DNA from: Kocuria rosea subsp. polaris
Lineage (GTDB): Bacteria > Actinomycetota > Actinomycetes > Actinomycetales > Micrococcaceae
Length of the DNA: 64,000 nucleotides
Reading direction: 5' to 3'
Assembly: GCF_001483755.1 (NCBI RefSeq)
Contig: NZ_LQBK01000009.1
Coordinates: forward strand, 103,930-167,929
The position numbers and the translations under genes were made by a program. Below are positions 53,894 to 62,897 of the stretch, piece by piece. Positions within the stretch are counted from its first letter, which is position 1, and the number at the start of each line of letters is the position of its first letter. The notes under the pieces were generated by a model. The model saw nothing but the letters and a program-made list of their open reading frames with translations, ran no database searches and had not been told where the DNA came from.

Positions 53894-54280
53894 TCAGTCC
53901 AGCTGGGCGGCGTACCCCTCGGCGTCGAGCAGCCCGGACCGGTAGTCCTCGGCGGCGGGGCGCACCTCGAACAGCCAGCCCTCCCCGTAGGGGGCGGAGT
54001 TCACGGTCCCGGGCTCGTCCTCGAGCGTCTCGTTGACCGCGGTGACCTCGCCGGAGACGGGGGCGAAGATGTCGCTCACCGACTTGGTGGACTCGATCTC
54101 TCCCACGGAGGCGCCGGCCTCGACGCTCTCCCCGACCTCGGGCAGCTGGACGAACACGACGTCGCCCAGCTCGTTCTGCGCGTGGTCGGTGATCCCGATG
54201 CGCACCGCGCCGTCGGCGTCGGGGGCGGCGATCCACTCGTGCTCGGCCGTGTAGGACAGGTCGGCGGGAATGTTGCTCAT
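53894..54280 (-). CDS. gcvH: Glycine cleavage system H protein
   Basis: Lipoyl carrier shuttling the aminomethyl group between the P, T and L proteins. The 128-aa protein has YTAEHEWI near the start and the lipoylation site GEIESTKSVSDIFAPVSG with Lys 66. GcvP, GcvT and lipoate genes are not nearby, but gcvH beside garA is conserved in Actinobacteria (Rv1826-Rv1827). The ATG at 54280 follows AGGAG with 7-nt spacing. Confidence 0.98.
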   Translation of the reverse strand: MSNIPADLSYTAEHEWIAAPDADGAVRIGITDHAQNELGDVVFVQLPEVGESVEAGASVGEIESTKSVSDIFAPVSGEVTAVNETLEDEPGTVNSAPYGEGWLFEVRPAAEDYRSGLLDAEGYAAQLD

Positions 54281-54316
54281 GGGGTCACTCCTGGTCCGGC
54301 GGGTGCGGTCGGCTCG

Positions 54317-54322
54317 ATTATG
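54317..54322 (-). promoter_or_regulatory. -10 element of gcvH (CATAAT)
   Basis: CATAAT on the minus strand about 37 nt before the gcvH ATG. The A+T content stands out against the flanks. Confidence 0.45.
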
Positions 54323-54374
54323 GCACAGACCCCACCGCGGGCCCGGGCGTGCGGGAGCACCGGGTGTCGGGCGC

Positions 54375-55373
54375 TCAGCGGCGCTCCCACGCGGTGAGCT
54401 CGGCGTGGATCGAGCGCTTGCGCTCCGGCCCGGCGAAGGACGCGTCCACCGAGTTGCGGGCCAGGACGGCCGCCTGCCCGTCGGTGAGGCCCAGGGTGTC
54501 GCGCAGCCCCTGGAAGACGTCCCCCACGTAGCCGCCGAAGTACGCCGGGTCGTCGGAGTTCACCGTGACCAGCAGGCCCCGCTCGAGCATCTCCAGGACG
54601 GGGTGGTCGGCGAGCGTGTCGACCACCCGCAGCCGGACGTTGGACAGCGGGCACACGGTGAGCGGCACCCGCTCGGCGACGAGCCGGTCCACGAGCCCGG
54701 GGTCGCGCAGGCACTGGATCCCGTGGTCCACCCGCTCCACGCGCAGCACGTCCAGGGCCTCCCGGACGTACTCGGGGCCCGCCTCCTCCCCCGCGTGGGC
54801 GACGACGTGCAGCCCGGCCGACCGCGCCCGCGCGTAGACCGCCTCGAAGCGGGCCGGCGGGTGGCCGACCTCGGCCGAGTCGAGACCGATCCCGTCTATC
54901 CGCGCCAGCTGGTCCCCGAGCGAGTCGAAGAGCTCCTCCGCCTCGGCCGCGGGCCGGTCCCGCAGGAAGCACAGCAGCAGCGTGCTGGTGAGCCCGTGCT
55001 CGGCGCGGGCGGCGTCGAGGGCGGCGCGGATGCCGTCGACCACGGTGCCGAGCGGCACTCCCCGGGCGAGGTGCGCCTGGGGGTCGAAGAAGACGTCGAC
55101 GTGCCGCAGGCCCTGGGCGATGGACCGTTCGAGGTACGCCCGGGTCAGGGCCTCGAAGTCGGAGGCGTCCCGCAGCACCGCCATCGTGGCGTAGTAGAGG
55201 CGGAGGAACGAGGACAGGTCCTCGAACTCGTACTGCCGCCGGAGCTCCTCGACCGAGCCGTAGGGCAGCTCCACCCCGTTCTTGGCGGCGAGCTCGAAGG
55301 CGAGCTCGGGCTCGAGGGTGCCCTCGATGTGCAGGTGCAGCTCCGCCTTCGGCAGGGTGTACAGGTCGTTCAA
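54375..55373 (-). CDS. Adenine deaminase (adenosine deaminase-like family)
   Basis: Zinc amidohydrolase of the ADA superfamily; converts adenine to hypoxanthine if the subfamily is right. The 332-aa protein has LPKAELHLHIEGTLEPEL (His 13, His 15), VDVFFDPQAHLARG, GLDSAEVGHPPARFE, VVAHAGEEAGPEYV, VERVDHGIQ, PLTVCPLSNVRL and VTVNSDDPAYFGGYV. EGTLEPE and SEVGHPP are hallmarks of the bacterial/yeast adenine deaminase branch rather than true adenosine deaminase. Many databases would label it add. I chose the TTG at 55373, 8 nt after AAGGAG; no ATG or GTG fits the conserved N-terminus. Confidence 0.88.
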   Translation of the reverse strand: MNDLYTLPKAELHLHIEGTLEPELAFELAAKNGVELPYGSVEELRRQYEFEDLSSFLRLYYATMAVLRDASDFEALTRAYLERSIAQGLRHVDVFFDPQAHLARGVPLGTVVDGIRAALDAARAEHGLTSTLLLCFLRDRPAAEAEELFDSLGDQLARIDGIGLDSAEVGHPPARFEAVYARARSAGLHVVAHAGEEAGPEYVREALDVLRVERVDHGIQCLRDPGLVDRLVAERVPLTVCPLSNVRLRVVDTLADHPVLEMLERGLLVTVNSDDPAYFGGYVGDVFQGLRDTLGLTDGQAAVLARNSVDASFAGPERKRSIHAELTAWERR

Positions 55374-55543
55374 CTCCGGCGCTCCTTCGTGGTCGGCCCC
55401 GGGACCGGGGCACTCGACGTTCCGTGCAGTGTATGCGCCGCGGACCGCCGCGGCCCGCCGCCACGGGACCGGCCGTGCGGGTCCGCCGCCGCCCGACGGC
55501 GTCCCCGGCGGGGCGACCCCTGGGGACCGTGGCCGGCGTGGCC

Positions 55544-55549
55544 TAGGCT
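55544..55549 (+). promoter_or_regulatory. -10 element of the sugar kinase (TAGGCT)
   Basis: TAGGCT on the plus strand 35 nt before the ATG at 55584; the leader holds AAGGAGG. Confidence 0.5.
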
Positions 55550-55583
55550 CGCGAACGGAAGCACTCGGCGGAAGGAGGACCGG

Positions 55584-56504
55584 ATGTCCGGTGTCGTGGT
55601 GGTGGGGCAGGTGGCGCGGGATCTCGTGCTGACCGTGGAGGAGCTCCCGGCGGCCGGCGGGTCGACGGACGTGCTCGAGCGGCAGGAGCTGCTCGGCGGC
55701 AAGGGCGCCAACCAGGCCGTCGGGTGCCGCCAGCTCGGGGCGGAGGTCCAGCTCGTCGGCGTCGTCGGTCGGGACCGCGCCGGCGAGGAGGTGCTCGCCC
55801 AGGCCGCCGGTGACGGGATCGGCGTCGGCGCCGTGGTGCGCCGCTCCGGCGCATCGACCGCGCTGCTCGTCGACCTGGTGGGGCCCCGCGGGGTCCGCCG
55901 GCTGCTGGAGGACGTGGACGCCCGGACGCTGCTGACGGCCGAGGACGTGCGCGCGAGCCGGGACCTGCTGCGCTCGGCGGACGCGGTCCTGGTCCAGCTG
56001 CAGCAGCCGGGGCCCGCCGTGGCGGAGGCCCTGGAGGCCGCCGCGGCGGGCGGGGCGCTGACGGTGGCCGACGGCGGCCCGGCGGACGAGGACGTGCGCC
56101 GGCGGGTGCTGGCCACCGCCGCCGTGGTGCGGGCCGACACGGCCGAGGCCGAGGCCCTGGTGGGCTGGGCGCCGCAGGACGTGCCGGGGACGGTGCGGGC
56201 CGCGCGGTCGCTGCTCGCGGAGGGCCCGCGCGTCGTGGCCCTGGCGACCGGGGAGGGCGACGTGGTCGCCTGGCCCGGCGGGCACGTGGTCCTGCCGCAC
56301 CTGGGCGAGGACCCCGTGGACCCCACCGGTGCCGGCGACGCGTTCGTCGCCGCGCTCACCGTCGCGCTGCTGCGCGGCGAGAGCCCCGAGTCCGCGGCCT
56401 GGTGGGCCGCCGCCGCGGCGGCCCAGGTCGTGGGCACCGCCGGCGGCCGGCCGGACCTCGACCCCGACAGGCTGCGCGAGTCGGCCGCCCGGGCCCGGCC
56501 GTAG
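55584..56504 (+). CDS. Ribokinase/PfkB-family sugar kinase
   Basis: The 306-aa PfkB-family kinase starts with VVVVGQVARDLVLTV and has GGKGANQAVGCRQLGAEV (signature 1) and DPTGAGDAFVAALTVAL (signature 2, catalytic Asp). Ribokinase is the closest match, but substrate-binding residues cannot be resolved by eye; other nucleoside or sugar substrates are possible. It diverges from the adenine deaminase, so purine or ribose salvage is a sensible context. The ATG at 55584 has AAGGAGG with 5-nt spacing, the best Shine-Dalgarno in the window. Confidence 0.88.
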   Translation: MSGVVVVGQVARDLVLTVEELPAAGGSTDVLERQELLGGKGANQAVGCRQLGAEVQLVGVVGRDRAGEEVLAQAAGDGIGVGAVVRRSGASTALLVDLVGPRGVRRLLEDVDARTLLTAEDVRASRDLLRSADAVLVQLQQPGPAVAEALEAAAAGGALTVADGGPADEDVRRRVLATAAVVRADTAEAEALVGWAPQDVPGTVRAARSLLAEGPRVVALATGEGDVVAWPGGHVVLPHLGEDPVDPTGAGDAFVAALTVALLRGESPESAAWWAAAAAAQVVGTAGGRPDLDPDRLRESAARARP

Positions 56505-56547
56505 GCCGCGCGGGGCGCGCCCGCGCCGCCGCCCCGGGAACGAGAGA

Positions 56548-56583
56548 AGGCCGGTGGTCCGCGTTCCCGCGGTCCACCGGCCT
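56548..56583. terminator. Hairpin between sugar kinase and tRNA-Pro
   Basis: The arms 56548-56563 and 56568-56583 pair over 16 positions with one mismatch; the outer stem is AGGCCGGTGG/CCACCGGCCT and the loop TTCC. It lies 8 nt past the tRNA 3' end on the minus strand and 43 nt past the kinase stop, so it can serve both. Confidence 0.6.
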
Positions 56584-56590
56584 CGAATCG

Positions 56591-56664
<74 letters not shown>

Positions 56665-56701
56665 AACTGCTCAGTGCGTTCCCGCCCCGAGCACTCGCAT
56701 C

Positions 56702-56707
56702 ACATTA
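56702..56707 (-). promoter_or_regulatory. Candidate -10 element of tRNA-Pro (TAATGT)
   Basis: TAATGT on the minus strand 37 nt before the mature tRNA 5' end; it gives a 5' leader of about 30 nt to be removed by RNase P. Confidence 0.4.
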
Positions 56708-56743
56708 CAGCAACCTCCGGCGGAATTCATCTCGGCCGGCGCC

Positions 56744-58303
56744 TCAGCGCTTCCGGCTCCGCTTCTCCCGCACGCGCATGGACACCTCGATGGGCGTGCC
56801 CACGAAGCCGAAGGTCTCGCGGAGGCGGCGGGTGATGAACCGCCGGTAGCCCGGGTCCAGGAAGCCCGTGGTGAACAGCACGAAGCGCGGCGGGCGGGAG
56901 GAGGCCTGCGTGCCGAAGAGGATGCGGGGCTGCTTGCCGCCGCGCACGGGGTGCGGGTGGGCGGCCACGATCTCGCCGAGGAACGCGTTGAGCCGCCCGG
57001 TGGGGACGCGGGTGTCCCAGGACTCGAGCGCCGTCTCGAGGGCCGGCACGAGCTTGTCCTTGTGCCAGCCGGTTTTCGCCGAGACGTTCACCCGCGGCGC
57101 CCAGGCCACGTGGGCGAGGTCGCGGTCGATCTCCCGCTCCAGGTAGTAGCGGCGGTCCTCGTCCATGAGGTCCCACTTGTTGAAGGCGAGCACGAGGGCG
57201 CGCCCGGAGTCCACGGCCAGCTGCAGGATGCGGACGTCCTGCTCGGAGAGCACCTCGTCCGCAGCCAGCAGCACCACGGCCACCTCGGCGCGCTCGAGCG
57301 CCGCCTGGGTGCGCAGGGACGCGTAGAAGTCCGCCCCCTGGGCCATGTGCACGCGGCGGCGGATGCCGGCGGTGTCGATGAACCGCCACGGCTTGCCGCC
57401 GAGCTCGATCAGCTCGTCCACGGGGTCGCGGGTGGTCCCGGCCAGGGGGTCCACGACGACGCGCTCGGACCCGGCCAGCTTGTTCAGCAGCGACGACTTG
57501 CCCACGTTGGGGCGCCCGATGAGCGCCACGCGGCGGGGGCCGCCCGTCAGTTCGGTCTCGGCGACGGCGGAGAACTCGGGCAGCACCTCCATGACCGCGT
57601 CGAGGACGTCGGCGGCGCCGCGCCCGTGCAGGGCCGACACCGGGTGCGGCTCCCCCATGCCGAGGGACCACAGGTAGGTGGCCTCGACCTCGAGCTGCGG
57701 GGAGTCCACCTTGTTGGCGACCAGGATCACCGGCTTCCGGACCTTGCGCAGCATCTTCACGATGGCCTCGTCCGCGGCGGTGACGCCCACGGTGGCGTCG
57801 AGCACGAGCAGCACGGCGTCGGCGAACTCCACGGCCATCTCGGCCTGCTCGGCGACCCGGGCGTTGATGCCCTTGGCGTCGTACTCCCACCCGCCGGTGT
57901 CCACGAGGGTGAAGTTGCGCCCGTTCCACGTGGCCCGGTAGGAGACGCGGTCCCGGGTCACGCCCGGGGTGTCCTCCACGACGGCCTCGCGCCGGCCGAG
58001 GATGCGGTTGACCAGGGTGGACTTGCCCACGTTGGGCCGCCCCACGATGGCGAGGACCGGGGCGGGCCGGCGCACCGGGGCCCGGTCGCCGTCCTCCGCC
58101 CACTCGGCGAGCAGCGCGGCGTCCTCCTCGTCGAGCTCGTAGTCCTCGAGCCCGGCCCGCAGCGCCTGCGCGCGCTGGTCGGCCTCGTCGTCGTCGATGG
58201 CCGCGAGCCGCTGGGCGACGTCGTCCGTGCTGCCGCCGAGGAGCTCGGCCTCGTAGGGGTCGTGCGCGGTGTCGTGCGCGGGGTTCTCGGGGTTGCCGGT
58301 CAT
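56744..58303 (-). CDS. der: Ribosome biogenesis GTPase Der (EngA)
   Basis: Double-GTPase required for 50S assembly. The 519-aa protein has an acidic N-terminal extension of about 80 residues, typical of Actinobacteria. GTPase 1 has [30 protein letters not shown] and NKVD; GTPase 2 has [37 protein letters not shown] and NKWD. A KH-like domain ends with [17 protein letters not shown]. The ATG is at 58303; cmk ends 72 nt upstream, the usual pairing. Confidence 0.98.
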   Translation of the reverse strand: MTGNPENPAHDTAHDPYEAELLGGSTDDVAQRLAAIDDDEADQRAQALRAGLEDYELDEEDAALLAEWAEDGDRAPVRRPAPVLAIVGRPNVGKSTLVNRILGRREAVVEDTPGVTRDRVSYRATWNGRNFTLVDTGGWEYDAKGINARVAEQAEMAVEFADAVLLVLDATVGVTAADEAIVKMLRKVRKPVILVANKVDSPQLEVEATYLWSLGMGEPHPVSALHGRGAADVLDAVMEVLPEFSAVAETELTGGPRRVALIGRPNVGKSSLLNKLAGSERVVVDPLAGTTRDPVDELIELGGKPWRFIDTAGIRRRVHMAQGADFYASLRTQAALERAEVAVVLLAADEVLSEQDVRILQLAVDSGRALVLAFNKWDLMDEDRRYYLEREIDRDLAHVAWAPRVNVSAKTGWHKDKLVPALETALESWDTRVPTGRLNAFLGEIVAAHPHPVRGGKQPRILFGTQASSRPPRFVLFTTGFLDPGYRRFITRRLRETFGFVGTPIEVSMRVREKRSRKR

Positions 58304-58375
58304 GGCTGTCCTTCGCTGGGCCGGGTGCGGCCGGTCGGGGTGCGGAAAATGTCTCGGGGGCCCGGGCGGGCCGGT

Positions 58376-59113
58376 CTAGGCGGAGCGGCCCGCGGCCCGG
58401 ACGACCACGTCGACGACGGCCTGGACCGTCTGCTCCACGGTGAGCTCGGAGGAGTCGATGGTCACGACGCCGTCGGCGGCCTCGGTGAAGTTCACGACCG
58501 TGGAGTCCTTCGCGTCGCGGCCCACGACCTGGGCCCGCAGCCGGTCGGCGTCCTCGACGCCGCCGATCTGCAGGCCGCGGCGGGCCATCCGGGCCCGCTC
58601 GTCGGCGGTGAGCAGGATCCGGGCGTCGGCGTCCGGGGCCACCACGGTGGTGATGTCCCGGCCCTCGGCCACGATCCGCCGGCCGCTGTCCGCGATGATC
58701 TCCTGCTGGCGGGCCACCAGCACGGCCCGTGCCGCCGGGTTGGTGGCCACCGCGCTGACGGCCTCGGTCACCCGGGCGCCCCGGATCTCGACCCCCACGT
58801 CGGTCCCGCCGACGAACACCAGCTCCCGGTCGGGGTCGGTGCCCTGGGCGAGCGGGAAGTCGCGGGCGGCCTCGGCCACGGCGTCGCCGTCGGCGAGGTC
58901 CACGTCCCGGTCGAGGCACCACCACGTCAGGGCGCGGTACATCGCGCCCGTGTCCAGGTAGGCGAGGCCGAGGCGGCGGGCCACCTCCTTGGACACGCTG
59001 GACTTGCCGGAGCCGGAGGGGCCGTCGACGGCCACGACCAGCGGCCGTCCGGCCGGGTCCGGTGCCCCGGTCCCGGGGGCTGCGCTGCGGGCGGTGTTCG
59101 TTCCGGTGTTCAC
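58376..59113 (-). CDS. cmk: Cytidylate kinase
   Basis: Phosphorylates CMP and dCMP. The 245-aa protein has the P-loop VAVDGPSGSGKSSVSKEVAR, LAYLDTGAMYRALTWW, VAEGRDITTVV, ILLTADERARMARR, and the LID region VGRDAKDSTVVNF. The first 25 residues are disordered. I chose the GTG at 59113, which overlaps the tyrA stop (GTGA); the ATG at 59128, with AGGAG 5 nt upstream, is a real alternative adding five residues. Confidence 0.96.
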   Translation of the reverse strand: MNTGTNTARSAAPGTGAPDPAGRPLVVAVDGPSGSGKSSVSKEVARRLGLAYLDTGAMYRALTWWCLDRDVDLADGDAVAEAARDFPLAQGTDPDRELVFVGGTDVGVEIRGARVTEAVSAVATNPAARAVLVARQQEIIADSGRRIVAEGRDITTVVAPDADARILLTADERARMARRGLQIGGVEDADRLRAQVVGRDAKDSTVVNFTEAADGVVTIDSSELTVEQTVQAVVDVVVRAAGRSA

Positions 59114-60234
59114 TGCACGACCTTCCATCCGCGCTCCTGGAGCGCCTCGACGAGTTCCTTGCGGCGGTTGGGCAGCACCGAGACCTCGACGAGGCCCACG
59201 GGCTGGCCCGGGGAGTGCTCGAGGCGCAGGTCCTCGAGGTTGACCCCGATCTCCCCGATCTCCGTGAGCAGGCGGGCGATCTGCCCGGGGACGTCGCCCA
59301 CGAGGACGGTCAGGGTGGCGAACGCCCGGGGGGCCCCGCCGTGCTTGCCCGGGATGCGGGCCTGGCCGGCGTTGCCCTCGGCCACGAGCTGGGCGATGTC
59401 CAGCCTGGCGCCGGGGGCCCGCGGCTCCTCGAGGGTGGCGATGAGCCGCTCGAGGTCCTCGCGCACGCCGTGCAGGGACGCGACGACCGGTCCGGCGTTG
59501 GCGGAGAGGATCTGCACCCACAGGCCGGGGTCGGAGGCGGCGATGCGCGTGGTGTCCCGCAGGCCCTGCCCGGCGAGGGAGAGGTGGTGCAGCGGCGTGT
59601 CCTGCAGCCGGGAGGCCAGCAGGGAGGACATCACCTGCGGCAGGTGGGAGATCAGCGCGACGGTCGCGTCGTGCTCCCGGGCGTCCATGAAGGTCACGGT
59701 CGCCCCGAGGTCCACGGCGAGGTTCTTCGCCGCGGCGAGCGCCGCGGGCGCGGAGCGGCCCGAGTCGCACACCACCCAGGGCATGGACGTGAACAGCTCG
59801 CCGCGGGCGGCCACGGGCCCGGACTTCTCCCGGCCTGCCATGGGGTGGGTGCCCACGTACCGGGTGAGGTCCCCGCCCAGGGCGCGCACGTCCTCGAGCA
59901 CCGCCTCCTTGACGGAGGCGATGTCGAGGACCACGGCGTCCGGGTGGCGCCCCAGCGCCTCGACCACGGTCTGCGCGGTGACGTCGGGCGGGGTGGCGAC
60001 GACGACGAGGGCCGGCTCCGGCACCTCGGCCTCCCCGGCGGCGCGGCAGGAGCGGCCGGCGCCGATGTCCTGGGCCACGGCCTCGGCGGTGGGCGAGGAG
60101 TCCTGCAGCCAGACGTCCACGCCGAGGTGGCGCAGGCCCAGCCCGATGCTGGCGCCGAGCAGGCCGGCGCCGACCACGAGCACGGGCCCGGAGGTCGCCG
60201 CGGGGGCCGCGGGCGCGGAGGGGGTCTGCGTCAC
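59110..60234 (-). CDS. tyrA: Prephenate dehydrogenase with ACT domain
   Basis: Oxidative decarboxylation of prephenate to 4-hydroxyphenylpyruvate for tyrosine. The 374-aa protein has a Rossmann domain (LVVGAGLLGASIGLGL), the catalytic-region TRYVGTHPMAGREKSGP, ISHLPQVMSSLLA, and a C-terminal ACT domain (about 300-374; TLTVLVGDVPGQIARLLTEI) for likely tyrosine feedback. The GTG at 60234 follows AAGGAG; rluB ends 9 nt upstream. cmk overlaps its end. Lies far from aroG at 39-41 kb. Confidence 0.95.
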   Translation of the reverse strand: MTQTPSAPAAPAATSGPVLVVGAGLLGASIGLGLRHLGVDVWLQDSSPTAEAVAQDIGAGRSCRAAGEAEVPEPALVVVATPPDVTAQTVVEALGRHPDAVVLDIASVKEAVLEDVRALGGDLTRYVGTHPMAGREKSGPVAARGELFTSMPWVVCDSGRSAPAALAAAKNLAVDLGATVTFMDAREHDATVALISHLPQVMSSLLASRLQDTPLHHLSLAGQGLRDTTRIAASDPGLWVQILSANAGPVVASLHGVREDLERLIATLEEPRAPGARLDIAQLVAEGNAGQARIPGKHGGAPRAFATLTVLVGDVPGQIARLLTEIGEIGVNLEDLRLEHSPGQPVGLVEVSVLPNRRKELVEALQERGWKVVQ

Positions 60235-60243
60235 GGGTGCTCC

Positions 60244-61374
60244 TTACATGCCGACCGAGGCGAGGAGGTGCCCGACCTCGGTCTTCGAGAGCCGGCGGAT
60301 GGTGCCCTGGCGCTGGTCCCCGATCCGGATGGGGCCGACCTCGGTGCGCACGAGCTTCTCGACGGGGTGGCCCACGGCGTCGAAGAGCCGCCGCACGATG
60401 CGGTTGCGCCCGGAGTGCAGGACCACCTCCACGAGCAGGTGCCCGGGGGTGGAGTCCACGAGGCGGAAGGAGTCCACGGAGGCGATGCCGTCCTCGAGCT
60501 CGATGCCGGCCTTCATGGCCGCGCCGATGCCCTTCTCCATGGGACCGCGCACCTGCACGAGGTAGGTCTTGGGGACCTCGTAGGAGGGGTGGGTGAGCCG
60601 GTTGGTCAGCTCGCCGTCGTTGGTCAGCAGCAGCAGGCCCTCGGTCTCGACGTCGAGGCGCCCGACGTGGAAGACGCGCTCGTTGCGCTGCTGGTTGAGG
60701 TAGTCGGACACGCACGGCCGCCCCTCGGGGTCGTCCATGGTGGAGAGCACGCCCTCGGGCTTGTTGAACGCGTAGTAGACGAGGTTCTCGTCGAGCTGCA
60801 CGCGGACGCCGTCGACGTGGATCTCGACGCTGTCCGGGTCCACCCGGATGCCGAGCTCCGTGACGGTCTCCCCGTTGACCTGCACCCGGCCGGCCTCGAT
60901 CATCTCCTCGCACACCCGCCGCGAGGCCACGCCGGCCTGGGCCATGAGCTTCTGCAGCCGCACCCCGTTCGGGTCGTGCTGGTCGAGCCGGTCCACGGGC
61001 GGGTTCTTGGGCCGGCGCTTGCGGTGCGGCGGGCGGTACGGGGTGGCGGGCATCCGCCGGGCGCTCTTCTCTGAGGACGCGAAGGGACGGGGCCCGCGGT
61101 CCTGGCCGGCGCCCGTCGAGGACGCGCCCTTGGCGCCGCCCCCGGCGGCGCCTCCCTTGGCCGGGCCGCCCAGGGACCCGCGGCCCCGGGCTCCGCCCTG
61201 GGGCGCGGCGCCCTTGGCGGTGCCGCCCTTCGCGGGGCTGCGGCCGGGGGCGCCCTTGCCGCCCTGGTAGGATGCGCCGCCCTGGCCGGTGCGGGGCTTC
61301 CGGCCGCCCTGGGACCCGGGCGCGCGGCGCCCGCCGGGCCCGGGTCGCCCGGATGATGAACGTGAAGTGGCCAT
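60244..61374 (-). CDS. rluB: Pseudouridine synthase RluB family with long basic N-terminus
   Basis: Acts on 23S rRNA (U2605 in E. coli for RluB). The 376-aa protein has an S4 domain (RLQKLMAQAGVASRRVCEEM) and a catalytic domain with GRLDVETEGLLLLTNDGEL, including the catalytic Asp, and GRNRIVRRLFDAVGHPVEKL. The first 125 residues form a Gly/Ala/Lys/Arg-rich disordered tail of GG-A-K repeats that probably binds rRNA nonspecifically. The ATG at 61374 lies 9 nt after scpB. RsuA/RluE/RluB assignment rests on the scpB neighbour. Confidence 0.93.
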   Translation of the reverse strand: MATSRSSSGRPGPGGRRAPGSQGGRKPRTGQGGASYQGGKGAPGRSPAKGGTAKGAAPQGGARGRGSLGGPAKGGAAGGGAKGASSTGAGQDRGPRPFASSEKSARRMPATPYRPPHRKRRPKNPPVDRLDQHDPNGVRLQKLMAQAGVASRRVCEEMIEAGRVQVNGETVTELGIRVDPDSVEIHVDGVRVQLDENLVYYAFNKPEGVLSTMDDPEGRPCVSDYLNQQRNERVFHVGRLDVETEGLLLLTNDGELTNRLTHPSYEVPKTYLVQVRGPMEKGIGAAMKAGIELEDGIASVDSFRLVDSTPGHLLVEVVLHSGRNRIVRRLFDAVGHPVEKLVRTEVGPIRIGDQRQGTIRRLSKTEVGHLLASVGM

Positions 61375-61383
61375 GGTGGTGTC

Positions 61384-61998
61384 TCAGTCCTCGTAGTGGT
61401 CGATCTGGTCGATGCCCGGCAGATGAGGGGCGATGTCGGGGAGCTCGTCGAGCGAGCCGATGCCCATCTTCTCCAGGAAGAACGTGGTGGTGCCGTAGAG
61501 CACGGCGCCGGACTCGCCGTCCCGCTCGAGCTCACGGATCAGGCCCCGCTGCACGAGCGTGCGGACGACGCCGTCGACGTTGACCCCGCGGATCGCGGAG
61601 ATGCGCCCCCGGCTCACGGGCTGGCGGTAGGCCACGACGGCCAGGGTCTCGAGGGCCGCCTGCGACAGCCGGGCGGTCTGTCCCTCCGCGACGAACGCGG
61701 AGACGACGGGGGCGAACTCGCTGCGCGAGTGGATCCGCCAGCCGGCACCGGTGCTGCGCAGCTCGAACCCGCGCGGCGCCAACGTACCATCATACCCCGG
61801 ATCCGTGCCGACGCCGTCGTACTCCGCACGGAGGCGGTCGAGGACCCGCTGCACGGACGCGACCGGGAGCACCAGGGCGGCGGCGATCGCGTACTCGCTC
61901 ACCGGCTCGTCGGTGACCATCAGGATCGCCTCGACGGCGGCCCGCACGCCGCCGGGCAGTGCCTCGAGGTCCGGTCCGTCCTCGGCCGCGGCGCTCAC
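61384..61998 (-). CDS. scpB: Segregation and condensation protein B
   Basis: Kleisin-associated winged-helix partner of SMC. The 204-aa protein has LEALPGGVRAAVEAILMVTD, ARLSQAALETLAVVAYRQPV, SRGRISAIRGVNVDGVVRTL and LYGTTTFFLEKMGIGSLDEL. The GTG at 61998 overlaps the scpA stop (GTGA). The smc gene is not in the window. Confidence 0.97.
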   Translation of the reverse strand: MSAAAEDGPDLEALPGGVRAAVEAILMVTDEPVSEYAIAAALVLPVASVQRVLDRLRAEYDGVGTDPGYDGTLAPRGFELRSTGAGWRIHSRSEFAPVVSAFVAEGQTARLSQAALETLAVVAYRQPVSRGRISAIRGVNVDGVVRTLVQRGLIRELERDGESGAVLYGTTTFFLEKMGIGSLDELPDIAPHLPGIDQIDHYED

Positions 61999-62897
61999 GC
62001 GGAGGCTCCCGAGACGGCCGGGACCGCGTCCGGGGTCGGGAGGCCGTGCGGGGACGCGCCGCCGTCCGGTGCTCCCGCGGCGTCCTCGGACAGCCGGTCG
62101 GCGGTCCACCCGGTGCCCGCCCCGGTCCAGCGGACCGTCAGCTCGCCCAGCGGCTGCTCCTGGGCGAGCTCGAGCACCGCGTCCCGGTACATCTCGAGCA
62201 GGGCCAGGAACCGCACGACCACCGCGAGGGTGGACCCGGCGTCCGCGACGAGCACCCGGAAGGAGCGCGGGGCGCCGTCCTCGAGGAGTCCCGCGAGGAT
62301 CTCGGCCTGGTCGCGGACCGTCACGACCGCCTCGTGCAGGTGGTCCACCCCGACCTCTGCGGGCGCCCCGGGCCGGGACGTGAAGACCGAGCGGGCGATC
62401 TCGGCGAACTGCTCGGGCGTGGTCCGCCAGTCGAGCTCGGGCAGCGCGGCCGCCACCTCCGGGTCCAGGGGCACCGACCGGGGCAGGCGGGTGGACTCGG
62501 CCCGCATCCGCTCGTCGAGCAGGACCGCCACCTCCTTGAACGCCTTGTACTGCAGCAGGCGCGCGAAGAGCAGGTCCCGCGCCTCGAGCAGTGCCACGTC
62601 CTCCTCGTCCTCGACCTCGCCGCGCGGCAGCAGCCGGGCGGCCTTGAGGTCCAGGAGGGTCGCGGCGACCACGAGGAACTCGCTGGCCTCGTCGAGGGCG
62701 CGCGCCGAGCCGTTCCGGTGCAGGGCGCGCACGTACTGGAGGAACTCGTCGGTGACGGTGGCCAGCGCGATCCGGGTGATGTCCAGCTCGTGCTTGGCGA
62801 TCAGGGAGAGCAGGACCTCGAAGGGCCCCGCGAAGTCCTCCAGCCGGACCGCGAAGCCGCCGGTCCCCGTGGGGTCCGGCAGCTCCTCGAGGTGCAT
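61995..62897 (-). CDS. scpA: Segregation and condensation protein A (kleisin)
   Basis: Bridges the SMC heads in the condensin complex. The 300-aa protein starts FAVRLEDFAGPFEVLLSLIA, followed by KHELDITRIALATVTDEFLQ, SEFLVVAATLLDLKAARLLP and, near the C-terminus, VVRFLALLEMYRDAVLELAQ. A disordered Gly/Ala/Asp tail follows. The ATG at 62897 overlaps the parA stop by one base (TGATG). Confidence 0.97.
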   Translation of the reverse strand: MHLEELPDPTGTGGFAVRLEDFAGPFEVLLSLIAKHELDITRIALATVTDEFLQYVRALHRNGSARALDEASEFLVVAATLLDLKAARLLPRGEVEDEEDVALLEARDLLFARLLQYKAFKEVAVLLDERMRAESTRLPRSVPLDPEVAAALPELDWRTTPEQFAEIARSVFTSRPGAPAEVGVDHLHEAVVTVRDQAEILAGLLEDGAPRSFRVLVADAGSTLAVVVRFLALLEMYRDAVLELAQEQPLGELTVRWTGAGTGWTADRLSEDAAGAPDGGASPHGLPTPDAVPAVSGASA

